This document shows, in pieces, positions 8,659 through 17,907 of a DNA stretch of 64,000 nucleotides. Position 1 is the stretch's first letter, and each line of letters starts with the position of its first letter. The DNA is from Streptomyces sp. NBC_00659 (GTDB lineage Bacteria; Actinomycetota; Actinomycetes; Streptomycetales; Streptomycetaceae): the NCBI RefSeq assembly GCF_036226925.1, contig NZ_CP109031.1:1612001-1676000 (forward strand), written 5' to 3'. Below the pieces are notes generated by a model that had not been told where the DNA came from, ran no database searches, and saw nothing but the letters and a program-made list of their open reading frames with translations. Made by a program: the position numbers and the translations under genes.

Positions 8659-10260
8659 GTGAACAGCATCAACCGTCGCACCGTCCTCGCGGGCCTGGGA
8701 GCGGCAGGTACCGGCCTGCTCGCCGCCTGCGGCAGGGACGTCCCCGACACGCCCTCCCTCCTCAGCCCCACCGGATCCCAGGTCGCCCGCGTGGAGAGGA
8801 AGCGCGGCGCCACCGGCAGGGTCGTGAGCCTCAACGTGACCGCCGCGCCCGCCACGCTCGACCTGGGCGGCGGCGTGCTGGCCAAGTCCTGGGCCTTCAG
8901 CGGCCAGGTTCCCGGCAAGGAGATCCGCATCTCCGCCGGCGACACGCTCTCCGCCGAGCTGTCCAACCAGCTGCCCGGTGCCACCACGACATCCCTCCAC
9001 TGGCACGGCATCTCGCTGCGCAGCGACATGGACGGCGTTCCGCCGGTCACACAGGACCCGGTGCGGGCGGGCTCCAACTTCACGTACCGCTTCGTCGCCG
9101 ACAAGCCCGGCACGTACTTCTTCCACCCGCACGTGGGTGTCCAGGTCGACCGCGCCCTGTACGCGCCGCTGATCATCGAGGACCCCAAGGAGCCGCTGTC
9201 GTACGACGACGAGTGGGTCGTCGTCCTCGACGACTGGCTCGACGGCGTGACCGGGACGCCCGACGACGTCTTCACCGAGCTCAGCCATCACATGCCCGGC
9301 ATGGACATGAACAGCACGGGATCGAGCCGGACGACGTCCTCTCGGTCCCCGTCCCCGTCCATGCCGATGTCCGTGTCCGCCCCCGGGTCCCCGTCCGCGT
9401 CCTCCGGCGACAACCCGTCGACACGCTTCAGGCTCAGCGGCGCCGCCAGTCCGCTGCTCGGCCGTGACGCGGGGGACGTGAGCTACCCGTACCACCTGAT
9501 CAACGGACGCGTGCCGACCGACCCGGCCGTCTACAACGGCACGCCCGGCAGGCGGGTCCGCCTCAGGCTCGTCAACGCGGGCGCGGACACCGCGTACCGT
9601 GTGGCGCTCGGCGGCCACAAACTGACCGTCACCCACACCGACGGCTTCCCCATCGTGCACGAGGAGGTCGACACCCTGCTGGTCGCCATGGGCGAGCGGT
9701 ACGACGTGCTGGTCACCCTCGACGACGGCGTCTTCCCGCTCGTCGCACTCGCCGAGGGCAAGGACGTCACCGGCATGGCCCTCGTGCGGACCGGATCGGG
9801 AGGCCTGCCGGATCCGGCCGTGCGACCGAAGGAACTGGACGGCCGCACGGTCACCGCCGGGCAGCTGCGCGCGAGCGACGGCGTACGACTCGAGACGAAG
9901 GATCCCGACCAGGTTCTGCGCGTCAAGCTCACCGGCAGCATGGGCACGTACGACTGGGCCATCAACGGCAAGCGGTTCGACATGGCCGACCCGACCTCGA
10001 ACCCGCTGCTGGTCCAGGAGGGCCAGCGGGTCCGGCTCGACTTCGTCAACGCCACCAGCATGTGGCACCCGATGCACCTGCACGGCCACACGTACCAGCT
10101 CGGTGATACCGGACCGCGCAAGGACACGACCATCGTGCTGCCGAGGTCGAAGGTGTCCGTCCTCTTCGACGCCGACAACCCCGGACAGTGGATGCTGCAC
10201 TGCCACAACGCCTACCACAGCGAGGCCGGGATGATGGCGCTCGTGGCCTACGGAGCCTGA
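8659..10260 (+). CDS. Multicopper oxidase, twin-arginine lipoprotein
   Basis: The protein has 533 residues. The N-terminus NRRTVLAGLGAAGTGLLAAC combines a twin-arginine signal with a lipobox, so the enzyme is exported folded and lipid-anchored. Copper motifs are complete: HWH (114-116), HPH (156-158), HPMHLHGH (from 470) and HCHNAYHSEAGM (from 514, axial Met525). It would oxidise phenols or metal ions at the expense of O2, as in CueO- or laccase-like enzymes. A Met/Ser/Pro-rich segment at about 212-258 (HHMPGMDMN and serine repeats) interrupts the middle domain and may bind Cu(I). The start is GTG with a purine-rich GAGAAGAGG site. Confidence 0.93.
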   Translation: MNSINRRTVLAGLGAAGTGLLAACGRDVPDTPSLLSPTGSQVARVERKRGATGRVVSLNVTAAPATLDLGGGVLAKSWAFSGQVPGKEIRISAGDTLSAELSNQLPGATTTSLHWHGISLRSDMDGVPPVTQDPVRAGSNFTYRFVADKPGTYFFHPHVGVQVDRALYAPLIIEDPKEPLSYDDEWVVVLDDWLDGVTGTPDDVFTELSHHMPGMDMNSTGSSRTTSSRSPSPSMPMSVSAPGSPSASSGDNPSTRFRLSGAASPLLGRDAGDVSYPYHLINGRVPTDPAVYNGTPGRRVRLRLVNAGADTAYRVALGGHKLTVTHTDGFPIVHEEVDTLLVAMGERYDVLVTLDDGVFPLVALAEGKDVTGMALVRTGSGGLPDPAVRPKELDGRTVTAGQLRASDGVRLETKDPDQVLRVKLTGSMGTYDWAINGKRFDMADPTSNPLLVQEGQRVRLDFVNATSMWHPMHLHGHTYQLGDTGPRKDTTIVLPRSKVSVLFDADNPGQWMLHCHNAYHSEAGMMALVAYGA

Positions 10261-10327
10261 ATCCACGGAGCGTTGGCATGTGGTCGTGGCCGGGACGCAA
10301 CGCCGACGCACTCGCTCTCCTGGTCCC

Positions 10328-10358
10328 ACGGGTCACCGGGCACGCCCCGGTGACCCGT
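10328..10358 (+). terminator. Hairpin terminator after the multicopper oxidase
   Basis: ACGGGTCACCGGG (10328-10340) and CCCGGTGACCCGT (10346-10358) form a perfect 13-bp stem with a 5-nt loop. There is no U-tract, which is usual for Streptomyces terminators. Confidence 0.8.
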
Positions 10359-10392
10359 ACACCGCGGCTCCGGCAACAGGCCGCCCAGCCGT

Positions 10393-10431
10393 CAGGCGAA
10401 GGCGGCAGGCGAAGGCGGCAGGCGAAGGCGA
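10393..10431. repeat. Three tandem 13-nt repeats upstream of the ATPase operon
   Basis: CAGGCGAAGGCGG occurs at 10393-10405 and 10406-10418, and with one change (last base A) at 10419-10431. The block lies 79 nt before the start of the 1,964-residue ATPase gene, within or next to its promoter region. Confidence 0.85.
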
Positions 10432-10509
10432 ATTTCGCGGTCTCCAACAAAGCGGCCGGATCCTGTCGAAATCGCCTGCGGCCGCGGACGTTTCTGGCAA
10501 GATCCGTCC

Positions 10510-13500
10510 ATGCAGACCAAGGGGGACGGACTTCGCGCCTGGGTGACCGGACTGGACGACCGCACCCTCCGCGAACTGCTCATGATTCCGGGCATGTTGG
10601 CGCACATTCCAGGGATCGCGACCGCCTTGAACAGGCAGCCGCCGCGTCTGAGGCGCCGCGAGATCCTGGCCGCTCGTACCTGGCTCAGCCGCACCGGCGC
10701 AGCCGGCCTCGCGGCGATCGTGCAACACGCGACGGACTGGACGCTGTTCCGCATGGAGCGGTGTTACGGACATCCGGCGGAAGAGCTGTCGGCACCCGCC
10801 ACGGAGCATCTGCGAGAGGTGCTGCGAGAGGTCGAATCCGTGCTCGCGCAGATAACCCTGTACGGCCTCTCCGACAGTCCCGTCGCCGACGGCGGCTCGG
10901 TCGGGGACCACTGGGACGACCTGTGGGCGGCCGCGTCGACCGCCGGGGCACCTTGCAGGTGCGAGCGGGGCGATGGAACGTGCCGCCCGGCTGCCCGGAC
11001 CGAGGACGGATCCGGCGCCGCCGAGGAAACCACCGAGCCGGATGCCACACCCGCAGGAAGGGGCGAGTCGTTGACCCTGGAGATCACCGCCGAGCAACTG
11101 CTCGCGTCGCGCCAGGTGCTGAGCGAGCGGTCCGCGGAACTGGGCCGGGTGCTGGAGGAGACACTGCGGCAGGTCCGGGCGGGACGGGACGTTCCCGGCC
11201 TGCCGGCCGTGCAGTTGGAGGAATGGCGGCAGGTTCGGTCCAGGATCACGGACAGGCTCGCTGTCAACGGCCGGGAGTGGTCCGGGGAAGCGGGTTTCGC
11301 CGAACTCGACGAGATCGTGCAGGAGTTGCGGGACGTCGCGGCAGAGCGTGCCAAGGAACTGCGCGGGCTGAACGAGGACCGCGAGGACCTGCTCGTCCTG
11401 CTGGAGAGGACCGCGTCCGACGCACCGCACCGCGTACCGCTGCAACAGTCGCTGACCGCGCTGGAGACGTGCATCAGCGAACTGACTGCGGCAGGGGCCC
11501 ATGACGCCCTTCCCCCGGACCTCGCTCTGCCCGCCGCGATACCCGAACAGGCAGGGGCCATCGATCCGGGCGAGGGACCCCGGCCGGCGACGGAACCGAC
11601 TGCGGATCCCACAGCGGAGCGGGACCACACTCCTGACGTGTTCCCGGAGCCCACGGTCGAGAGCACCCCGATCGTGTTGCCGACCGACCCCTCGGACCCG
11701 GACCCGGACCCGGACCCGGATGCGAACGCGGACTTGCAGTCGCAGTCGCAGCCGGACTCGCAGCCGGAGCCCGAAGCGGTCCCGGATGCGGTGCCGGCCG
11801 CCGCCCGATCGCCGCAGGCCGACCCGGCCACTGCATCCGCGCCGGTGCAGCCCGCGGAGGAATCCGTCCCCGCTCCGGAGGTGAAGGCCGATTCCGCGTC
11901 CGAGGCGGCGAACGTCCCCGAGCCGGTTGTCACGAACCGAACCAGCCCGCTCGCGGCAGGGGCGCAGGCCCCGCTGCCGGACCGGACCGACCCCGAAGCC
12001 TCCGGCGCTCCGGCGGCCGCGGACGACCACGGCCTCGATCCGGCGGCCACGGCAAAGTCGTCCTTCCTGCCCTGGAAGCCGCTGACGACGCCCGGCGACG
12101 GCGAAGCCGCGGTCGTCCGGCTGATCGGCGAGGGCCGTTTCCAGGAGGCCTACTGGACGACACTGGGCTCGGCCGAGCTCCCGCACCGCACCGCCTGCCT
12201 CGCCTTCGCCGAGGCCGCCTTCGCCTGTGGTGACGAGGGAGAGGCCGTGGCCGTGATGACCGGCTTCGACCCGGAGATCCGTCTGCTCCAGGCCGACCGG
12301 CCCGCTCTGGTGCTCGCCGCCGTGGCCTCGCTGCGGGCCGGTCTGCTGGCCGGCTGGCCCAACGACCTCCTGATCCAGACGGACCTCGCTTCCACCGTGC
12401 CCGGGAACTGGGGCAAGCTCCTCGAGCGGGCCGTCCACGCACTGCGCCGCTACCACCGCCTCGACCTGACCGCGACCCGCCTGACCATCGACAACATGGC
12501 GGGACTCACCGCGGACCAACTCGCCTCCGAGGCCGCCGCGCTGCGCGACGCGCTGCGACGCCAGCGCATCGGCTACACCCGCGCGACCCAGGTCAGAACC
12601 CGGCTGATCGGCTCGGACCAGCCCTTGGGGAAGGCCCTGGACGGAGTCAGCGACTGGGCGAACGGCACTGCCGGAGCGGCCGCCCTCGACCAGATCTGGG
12701 AGCTCTTCCGCAAGCGCGGCTCCGCGGAACGCATGATCGAGGAGGCCGACGCCGAGATCCGCACGCCCAAGCAGGCCAAGGAACCGATCGAGGCCGCCGC
12801 CAAACGGGCTCTCCTGCGCAGCATCGAGCAGGTGTCCGACCTGTTGTCCCGCGCCCGGGCGCTGGCCGCCCCCGCCGTCGACGAACGGGCGGACAGCACG
12901 ACCGGCCTCCGCCACGCCTTGGACCAGGTACGTCACGAAGCGCCCCCGCCGGGCGTCGAAGGGGCGGCTCTGCTGCGGCTGCGCACCTGGCTGCTCGAGG
13001 GCGACCGGTCACCCGGCACCGCGGTCCCCGCACGTGACCCCGACACCGTGCGGGTGACGGACCAGCCTCGGACGGAGGCCCTCCTCGCGGCGCCGGAACT
13101 CCCGCGGTCGGCCGAAGGGGCTCCCCTGCCCGACGAGGAGGGTTTCGGGAAGGCGATGCTCACGCTCCTGGAGCCGGTCGACGTGCGCGCGGTCCTGCGG
13201 AACTACCTCGAGCGGGGCGACCTGCATCTCGCCGACGCCCTGGTCTCGTCGCTGGAACAGGACCTCGTCCCCGCCGTCCCGGAGGGCCTCGAGGCCGTTC
13301 CTCGCGACTGGCGGCAGTTGCGCGACCCCGAGTGGACGCGCTGGAGCGCCGTTCACCGCAAGGCGCACGCCACAGCGAGCGCGCTCCTGGCCGAACTGCG
13401 CACCCAGCAGCTCGACATGCAGACGGAGCGAGAACTCGTCGGTCGCCTCGAAGAACTGCGCCGGCCCGCCCCCGAGGGCTCGTTCGGCCGCGCCTGCGTC

Positions 13501-16404
13501 GGCATCAGTGTCCTCGAGGGCGAGATGCGGGCGATGGTCCAGCAGTACGTGGAGCGCCTCCGCGAAAGCCTCACGGCGTTGAACCCTCCGGCCGAGGAAC
13601 TGCAGCGCCTCACCTCGCGGCTCAACGCCGGGGACACGGTCACCGCCGAGGAGTGCCTGGCGCTGCTGCGCGAGGGCAAACCCCTCCCCGACTGGAGCAC
13701 CACGGACTCGGGGGCGGAGCTGGAACGCTTCACCGCCGGCATCGAGCTGACCGTGGGGCGCAAAGCCGGCGCCCAGGGCTACTCCGCCCGGCCCTGGGCC
13801 GACCACTACCTGGACGGGGAGCCCCTCACCGAGGGCGCCAAGAGCGGACTGGACTCGTGGGAAGCGCTGTGCCGCCCCGCCACCCGGGGCTCGGAGTGGC
13901 AGCGTCACATCCCGTCGGTCCTTCGCGTGCTCGGGCTGGAATGCCCCCAGACGCCTGTCCGGGACCAGCGGCACGAGGTGCGCGGTGTTCTGCGGCTCAG
14001 CGCCCGGGCGCGGGCGAGCGAAACGGCTCCCGGTTACGTGGCCGCCCTGGGGTCGGCCGCATCCTCGTACACGATCCTCGTGGTCTCCGACGAACAGCGC
14101 GGCCGCAGCCCGTTGGAACTGCTGGACAGCAGTGACTCCGGGGCTTGCCTGATCCTCTACCTGTATCCGCTCGGGCTGAACGGGCGCCGGGAGATGGCGG
14201 CACGCGCGCGCACCGCCTCCTCCCAGCAGGCGCTCGTGGTGGATCCCGCCGTGTTCGGCTGGGTCGCTGCGCGCTCCCCGAGATCCTTCAGGGCCACTCA
14301 GCGGGTGACCCTGCCCTGGACGGCGTACAACCCGTACACGCCCTTCGTGGCCGGGCTCGTCCCGCCGGAGATCTTCTACGGCCGGCAGGAGGAGATCGCC
14401 GCCGTCACCGACCCGCTCGGCGCTCTGTTCCTCTACGGCGGACGCCAGTTGGGCAAGTCCGCTCTCCTGCGCAAGGTGCAGGCGTCGTTTCCCGGCACCC
14501 CCGGCCACAAGGCCATCTACGTCGACCTCAAAGCGCGCGGAGTGGGTGAGGCCGAGCCGGCGGAACGCATCTGGGCCGTGCTCGAGGACGAGTTGAAGCG
14601 CGTGGGCGTGCTGAGCGAGTCCGCGGATTCCGGCCACACCCCGGACGCGATGCTCGACAGGGTGGAGCGGTGGCTGGAGGAGAGCCACGACAGGCGGGTG
14701 CTGGTGCTCGCCGACGAGGCCGACGCCTTCCTGACCGCGGACTCCAAGGCCGTACGGGGGAAGGGCGGGGACGCCACCTTCTCCAACGTGCTCCGGCTCA
14801 AGGGGCTGATGGACCGCACCGACCGTCGCTTCAAGATCGTCTTTGCGGGGCTGCACCAAGTCCAACGCTTCAGCCATCTCTCCAATGTGCCCCTGACTCA
14901 CGGTGGCCCGGATGTACTGATCAGTACACTGAAACCGGCCGAGGCACAGCGCTTGGTCGTCGAGCCGATGGCGGCCTTCGGGTACCGCTTCGAACGGCCC
15001 GAGCTGGTCTGGCGGGTACTCGCGGCGACGAACTACCAGGCCTGCCTGGTCCAGATCTTCTGCGAACGGCTCGTCGCCACCCTCCGCGGGAAGTCCCCGG
15101 CCTCGGCGAAGTGGCCGATCACGGTCACGGACGAGGACGTCCGGTCCGTGACCGGATCCGCGCAGGTCCACCGGCACATCGCCGAACGGCTGCGCATCAC
15201 CATCAACCTCGAGGACCGCTACCGGGTCCTCGCCCTGGTGATCGCGCTGCGCAGTCAGGAGGACCGCTATCGCGGTGGCTACGACGCCGACGAACTGCTG
15301 CGGGCGGCCAAGGAGCGCTGGCGGGAGGGGTTCAGTTCGCTCACCGCGAGCGATGTACGGATCTACCTGGACGAGATGGTCGGCCTGGGCCTGCTCATCC
15401 AGCTGGCCGACGCGCGTCTGTACGCCGTCCGCAGCCCGAATGTCGTCAGCATGCTGGGGACCAGAGAGGACCTCGAACTCGAGTTGCGGCAAACCGAGTT
15501 CGACCTCCCTTACGACTACAACCCGCGCTTCTCGAGGCGCTTCGTCGGGCCGGACCGCGAGGGCATCGCCCGCTACAGCCCCCTGACGGAGCATCAGCTT
15601 CACCAGGTGACGGCTCCGGGGGTGGCCGCGGTGTGCCTGACCCGGGCCCACGGTCCCGCACTCGTGAAGGGCGCGGTGAAGTCGTACTCCACCGCGCGCG
15701 GACTGGAGTTCCGGGAGGCGGCGCCCGGAGCCGCGCCCCAGTCCCTGACGAAGGACGCGGAGGGACGACCGTTCCTGATCCTGGCCGACGTCCGGGGGCG
15801 CGGGGCCGCCGAGGCCGCCGACTGGGCACAGGCCCTGCACGCCCACACCTCCTTGCCGGAGGGGGGAGTGCCTCATCGGACAGCCGTCCTGCTGGTGGAC
15901 CCGGCCGAGCTCGGCGAGAAGGACGACCTCATCACCTGTGTGGTACGTCCCGAACGCTGGACCGCGGACAGTCTCCGCGCCTGGCCCGAGTGTCCGTTCG
16001 ACACCCCGGACAAACGGCGGCGGGTCATCGAACTCACCGGTGGCTGGCCCCACCTGCTGGAACGGACCGTGCACCGCATCACCCGGGAGGGCTCCACGCT
16101 GGAAGCGGCCTTGGAGGACGCCCGGTACTTCATCGGACAGCGTGCCTTCGCCCGTGGGCACCTGGAGCGGGTCGGAATCGACACCGGTCTGACAGAGGTG
16201 CTGACCGAGTGGAGCCAGTACGTGGAACCGGGCGAAGGATGCGCCTATGCCGACATCGCGGCGGTCACCGGGATGCGGATCGAGGAGGTCGGATCGCTCG
16301 TCAGCCGGCTGCTCGAACACGGCGTGCTGGACGACGGCCCGGAGGGCTGCTCGCTGGACAGGATCACTTTCCGGGCACTCCAGGTCCTGTCGGAGTCGTC
16401 GTGA
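10510..16404 (+). CDS. Giant STAND/AAA-like P-loop ATPase of a putative conflict system
   Basis: The protein has 1,964 residues and no signal or membrane segment. Visible parts in order: a helical N-terminus (1-150); a coiled-coil-like region (about 190-340); an acidic Pro-rich linker with a DPDPDPDPDAN run near 395-405 (to about 530); a long helical array (530-1270); and a P-loop ATPase (about 1280-1590). The ATPase has a STAND-like entry IFYGRQEEI, Walker A GGRQLGKS (1310-1317) and Walker B VLVLADEAD (Asp1402-Glu1403). Winged-helix-like sequence follows, then a C-terminal half ending in another helix-turn-helix-like stretch. The ATPase core suggests a sensor/switch protein that assembles or signals on a trigger. 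It overlaps the HEPN-protein gene by 4 nt. The specific family is not recognised; a defence role is inferred from this context. Confidence 0.75.
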   Translation: MQTKGDGLRAWVTGLDDRTLRELLMIPGMLAHIPGIATALNRQPPRLRRREILAARTWLSRTGAAGLAAIVQHATDWTLFRMERCYGHPAEELSAPATEHLREVLREVESVLAQITLYGLSDSPVADGGSVGDHWDDLWAAASTAGAPCRCERGDGTCRPAARTEDGSGAAEETTEPDATPAGRGESLTLEITAEQLLASRQVLSERSAELGRVLEETLRQVRAGRDVPGLPAVQLEEWRQVRSRITDRLAVNGREWSGEAGFAELDEIVQELRDVAAERAKELRGLNEDREDLLVLLERTASDAPHRVPLQQSLTALETCISELTAAGAHDALPPDLALPAAIPEQAGAIDPGEGPRPATEPTADPTAERDHTPDVFPEPTVESTPIVLPTDPSDPDPDPDPDANADLQSQSQPDSQPEPEAVPDAVPAAARSPQADPATASAPVQPAEESVPAPEVKADSASEAANVPEPVVTNRTSPLAAGAQAPLPDRTDPEASGAPAAADDHGLDPAATAKSSFLPWKPLTTPGDGEAAVVRLIGEGRFQEAYWTTLGSAELPHRTACLAFAEAAFACGDEGEAVAVMTGFDPEIRLLQADRPALVLAAVASLRAGLLAGWPNDLLIQTDLASTVPGNWGKLLERAVHALRRYHRLDLTATRLTIDNMAGLTADQLASEAAALRDALRRQRIGYTRATQVRTRLIGSDQPLGKALDGVSDWANGTAGAAALDQIWELFRKRGSAERMIEEADAEIRTPKQAKEPIEAAAKRALLRSIEQVSDLLSRARALAAPAVDERADSTTGLRHALDQVRHEAPPPGVEGAALLRLRTWLLEGDRSPGTAVPARDPDTVRVTDQPRTEALLAAPELPRSAEGAPLPDEEGFGKAMLTLLEPVDVRAVLRNYLERGDLHLADALVSSLEQDLVPAVPEGLEAVPRDWRQLRDPEWTRWSAVHRKAHATASALLAELRTQQLDMQTERELVGRLEELRRPAPEGSFGRACVGISVLEGEMRAMVQQYVERLRESLTALNPPAEELQRLTSRLNAGDTVTAEECLALLREGKPLPDWSTTDSGAELERFTAGIELTVGRKAGAQGYSARPWADHYLDGEPLTEGAKSGLDSWEALCRPATRGSEWQRHIPSVLRVLGLECPQTPVRDQRHEVRGVLRLSARARASETAPGYVAALGSAASSYTILVVSDEQRGRSPLELLDSSDSGACLILYLYPLGLNGRREMAARARTASSQQALVVDPAVFGWVAARSPRSFRATQRVTLPWTAYNPYTPFVAGLVPPEIFYGRQEEIAAVTDPLGALFLYGGRQLGKSALLRKVQASFPGTPGHKAIYVDLKARGVGEAEPAERIWAVLEDELKRVGVLSESADSGHTPDAMLDRVERWLEESHDRRVLVLADEADAFLTADSKAVRGKGGDATFSNVLRLKGLMDRTDRRFKIVFAGLHQVQRFSHLSNVPLTHGGPDVLISTLKPAEAQRLVVEPMAAFGYRFERPELVWRVLAATNYQACLVQIFCERLVATLRGKSPASAKWPITVTDEDVRSVTGSAQVHRHIAERLRITINLEDRYRVLALVIALRSQEDRYRGGYDADELLRAAKERWREGFSSLTASDVRIYLDEMVGLGLLIQLADARLYAVRSPNVVSMLGTREDLELELRQTEFDLPYDYNPRFSRRFVGPDREGIARYSPLTEHQLHQVTAPGVAAVCLTRAHGPALVKGAVKSYSTARGLEFREAAPGAAPQSLTKDAEGRPFLILADVRGRGAAEAADWAQALHAHTSLPEGGVPHRTAVLLVDPAELGEKDDLITCVVRPERWTADSLRAWPECPFDTPDKRRRVIELTGGWPHLLERTVHRITREGSTLEAALEDARYFIGQRAFARGHLERVGIDTGLTEVLTEWSQYVEPGEGCAYADIAAVTGMRIEEVGSLVSRLLEHGVLDDGPEGCSLDRITFRALQVLSESS

Positions 16405-17840
16405 CTCTCGTGTCGCACGCTCCCTCCGGGAACCTGGTGACCACCCTGCCCGGAGTGCGGTTGTGGATGCGACGGCTGCTGGGCGACCTCCGGTCGGGAA
16501 GGAGCTGCCTCTGCCTGTTCCCCCAGACCCAGCCGACGGGTGTACCGGTCGTCGCCGAAGTCCTGCTGGACGAACTACTCCACGAGCTGGCGGACTTCGT
16601 CCTCGTCCCCGGACCCGGCGACGGGGTGGCGCCCGGCGGCCCCGGCCCGGCCCCACCGCCTCCCGTGCTCGCGGACCCCTGGGGCGGGATGGACCCGATC
16701 CTGGACTACGACGACGGGCTGTCCGCCTTCTCGGCCGTGGCGACGAAGAACTCGACGGTCGCACGAGCTCGCTCGGCCTCGGCACGGGACAGCCTGCGGG
16801 AGGAACCCGGCCTCCACACCCTGGGGGACCGGATCGTCAAAGAGCTCGGCGACTCGGCCTCCGGCACGGGCCCGGAGCACACGGGAATCGACGGACTCCT
16901 CGAACGCCTCACCACCGCTCCGGGCCGCCCCGACGGAACCCGGGTGATCGTGGTGCGTGGTTGGCAGGAACCGGCTCCGACCGCGGCGACCGACCTGCTG
17001 CGGCGGCTGTCCGCCACGGTCAAGGCGGCCGGCCTGCCTCCGGGAAGCCGCCCGCGGTTGCTGGTGCTGGCCACGTCGCACGGGCTGCCCGTGGAACTGC
17101 CGGAGCAGATAGCACGCGAGGACATCGGCGTGCACTGGTGGTGGGGTGCCCTCGGCCGGCTGGACACCGCCACAGTGGTCGCCATGGCCCGGCCCCGCCT
17201 GTCCGGTCCGGCCGCCCGGCACCAACTCCTCGAAGCGGTGGCGCAGGCCACCGTGGTCGAGGTGTGCGGGCCTTTCCTCGATCTGGCCGAGCGGCTGGCG
17301 GTGGAGTGGGACGGACTCCCTGACAGCCTTCCCACACAGTTGCTGCGGCTCACGGCCGGACCGGCACCTGACCGGGTCCCCGTACCCGGCCCTCGGAGTA
17401 CGGAGCCGACCACAGCCCTGCTCCATCCGAACGCCGCCCTGCGCCCCGAATGGAACCTGGGCACGCTCGACAGGTGGGACGGGCGGCTGCGCCGCCGTCC
17501 CGACGGCGGGAGCGATCACGAGCACAGCGTGCGCACCCGTATCTGGCTGGCGCAGAATCACGCTCTGCTGCCCCTGCTGGACGAGGCCCGTGAGCAGTTC
17601 GCCGAGGTGATCGGGAACCGGTCACGCGTCTCCGGGAACGAACTCACCGCTCTCTACGGTCGGCAGGCCGAAATGGAACTCGGCGCGATGTGGCGGGCTC
17701 ACCTGCAGGGCCACGTGCGGCTCACCCAGCCGGAGGCCGACCGGCTGCGGACCCTGTGGCTGTCCCGCAACAAGCTCGCCCACCGCGACGTACTCGACGA
17801 CGCAGCCCTGAACGCGCTTGTGCACGTCCTGTGCTCCTGA
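16401..17840 (+). CDS. Degenerate NTPase-like protein with C-terminal HEPN-type motif, putative effector
   Basis: The protein has 479 residues. The GTG at 16401 overlaps the stop of the giant ATPase (GTGA), so the two are translationally coupled. The N-terminal 330 residues resemble a P-loop fold that has lost its Walker A: where GKS/T is expected there is FPQTQPTGVPVV. Later hydrophobic strands RVIVVRGWQEP and RLLVLATSHGLP fit Walker B and sensor-1 positions. The last 130 residues are helical and carry LSRNKLAHRDVLD with Arg456 and His461, the R-x4-H motif of HEPN ribonucleases. The inferred role is an RNA-cleaving toxin held in check by the ATPase partner. HEPN domains without RNase activity also exist, so activity is unproven. 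Confidence 0.65.
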   Translation: MTLVSHAPSGNLVTTLPGVRLWMRRLLGDLRSGRSCLCLFPQTQPTGVPVVAEVLLDELLHELADFVLVPGPGDGVAPGGPGPAPPPPVLADPWGGMDPILDYDDGLSAFSAVATKNSTVARARSASARDSLREEPGLHTLGDRIVKELGDSASGTGPEHTGIDGLLERLTTAPGRPDGTRVIVVRGWQEPAPTAATDLLRRLSATVKAAGLPPGSRPRLLVLATSHGLPVELPEQIAREDIGVHWWWGALGRLDTATVVAMARPRLSGPAARHQLLEAVAQATVVEVCGPFLDLAERLAVEWDGLPDSLPTQLLRLTAGPAPDRVPVPGPRSTEPTTALLHPNAALRPEWNLGTLDRWDGRLRRRPDGGSDHEHSVRTRIWLAQNHALLPLLDEAREQFAEVIGNRSRVSGNELTALYGRQAEMELGAMWRAHLQGHVRLTQPEADRLRTLWLSRNKLAHRDVLDDAALNALVHVLCS

Positions 17841-17907
17841 GGTCGCCGCGACCTGCCGACCTGCCCGGGTGACGAGCGCCGCGACCACAGCCGTCAGGGC
17901 CGACCGC

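Noticed and set aside
13009..16785. Long minus-strand open frame (1,258 codons) opposite the giant ATPase
   Set aside because: It is the antisense of the ATPase gene; Arg/Gly/Pro-biased translation and no motifs.
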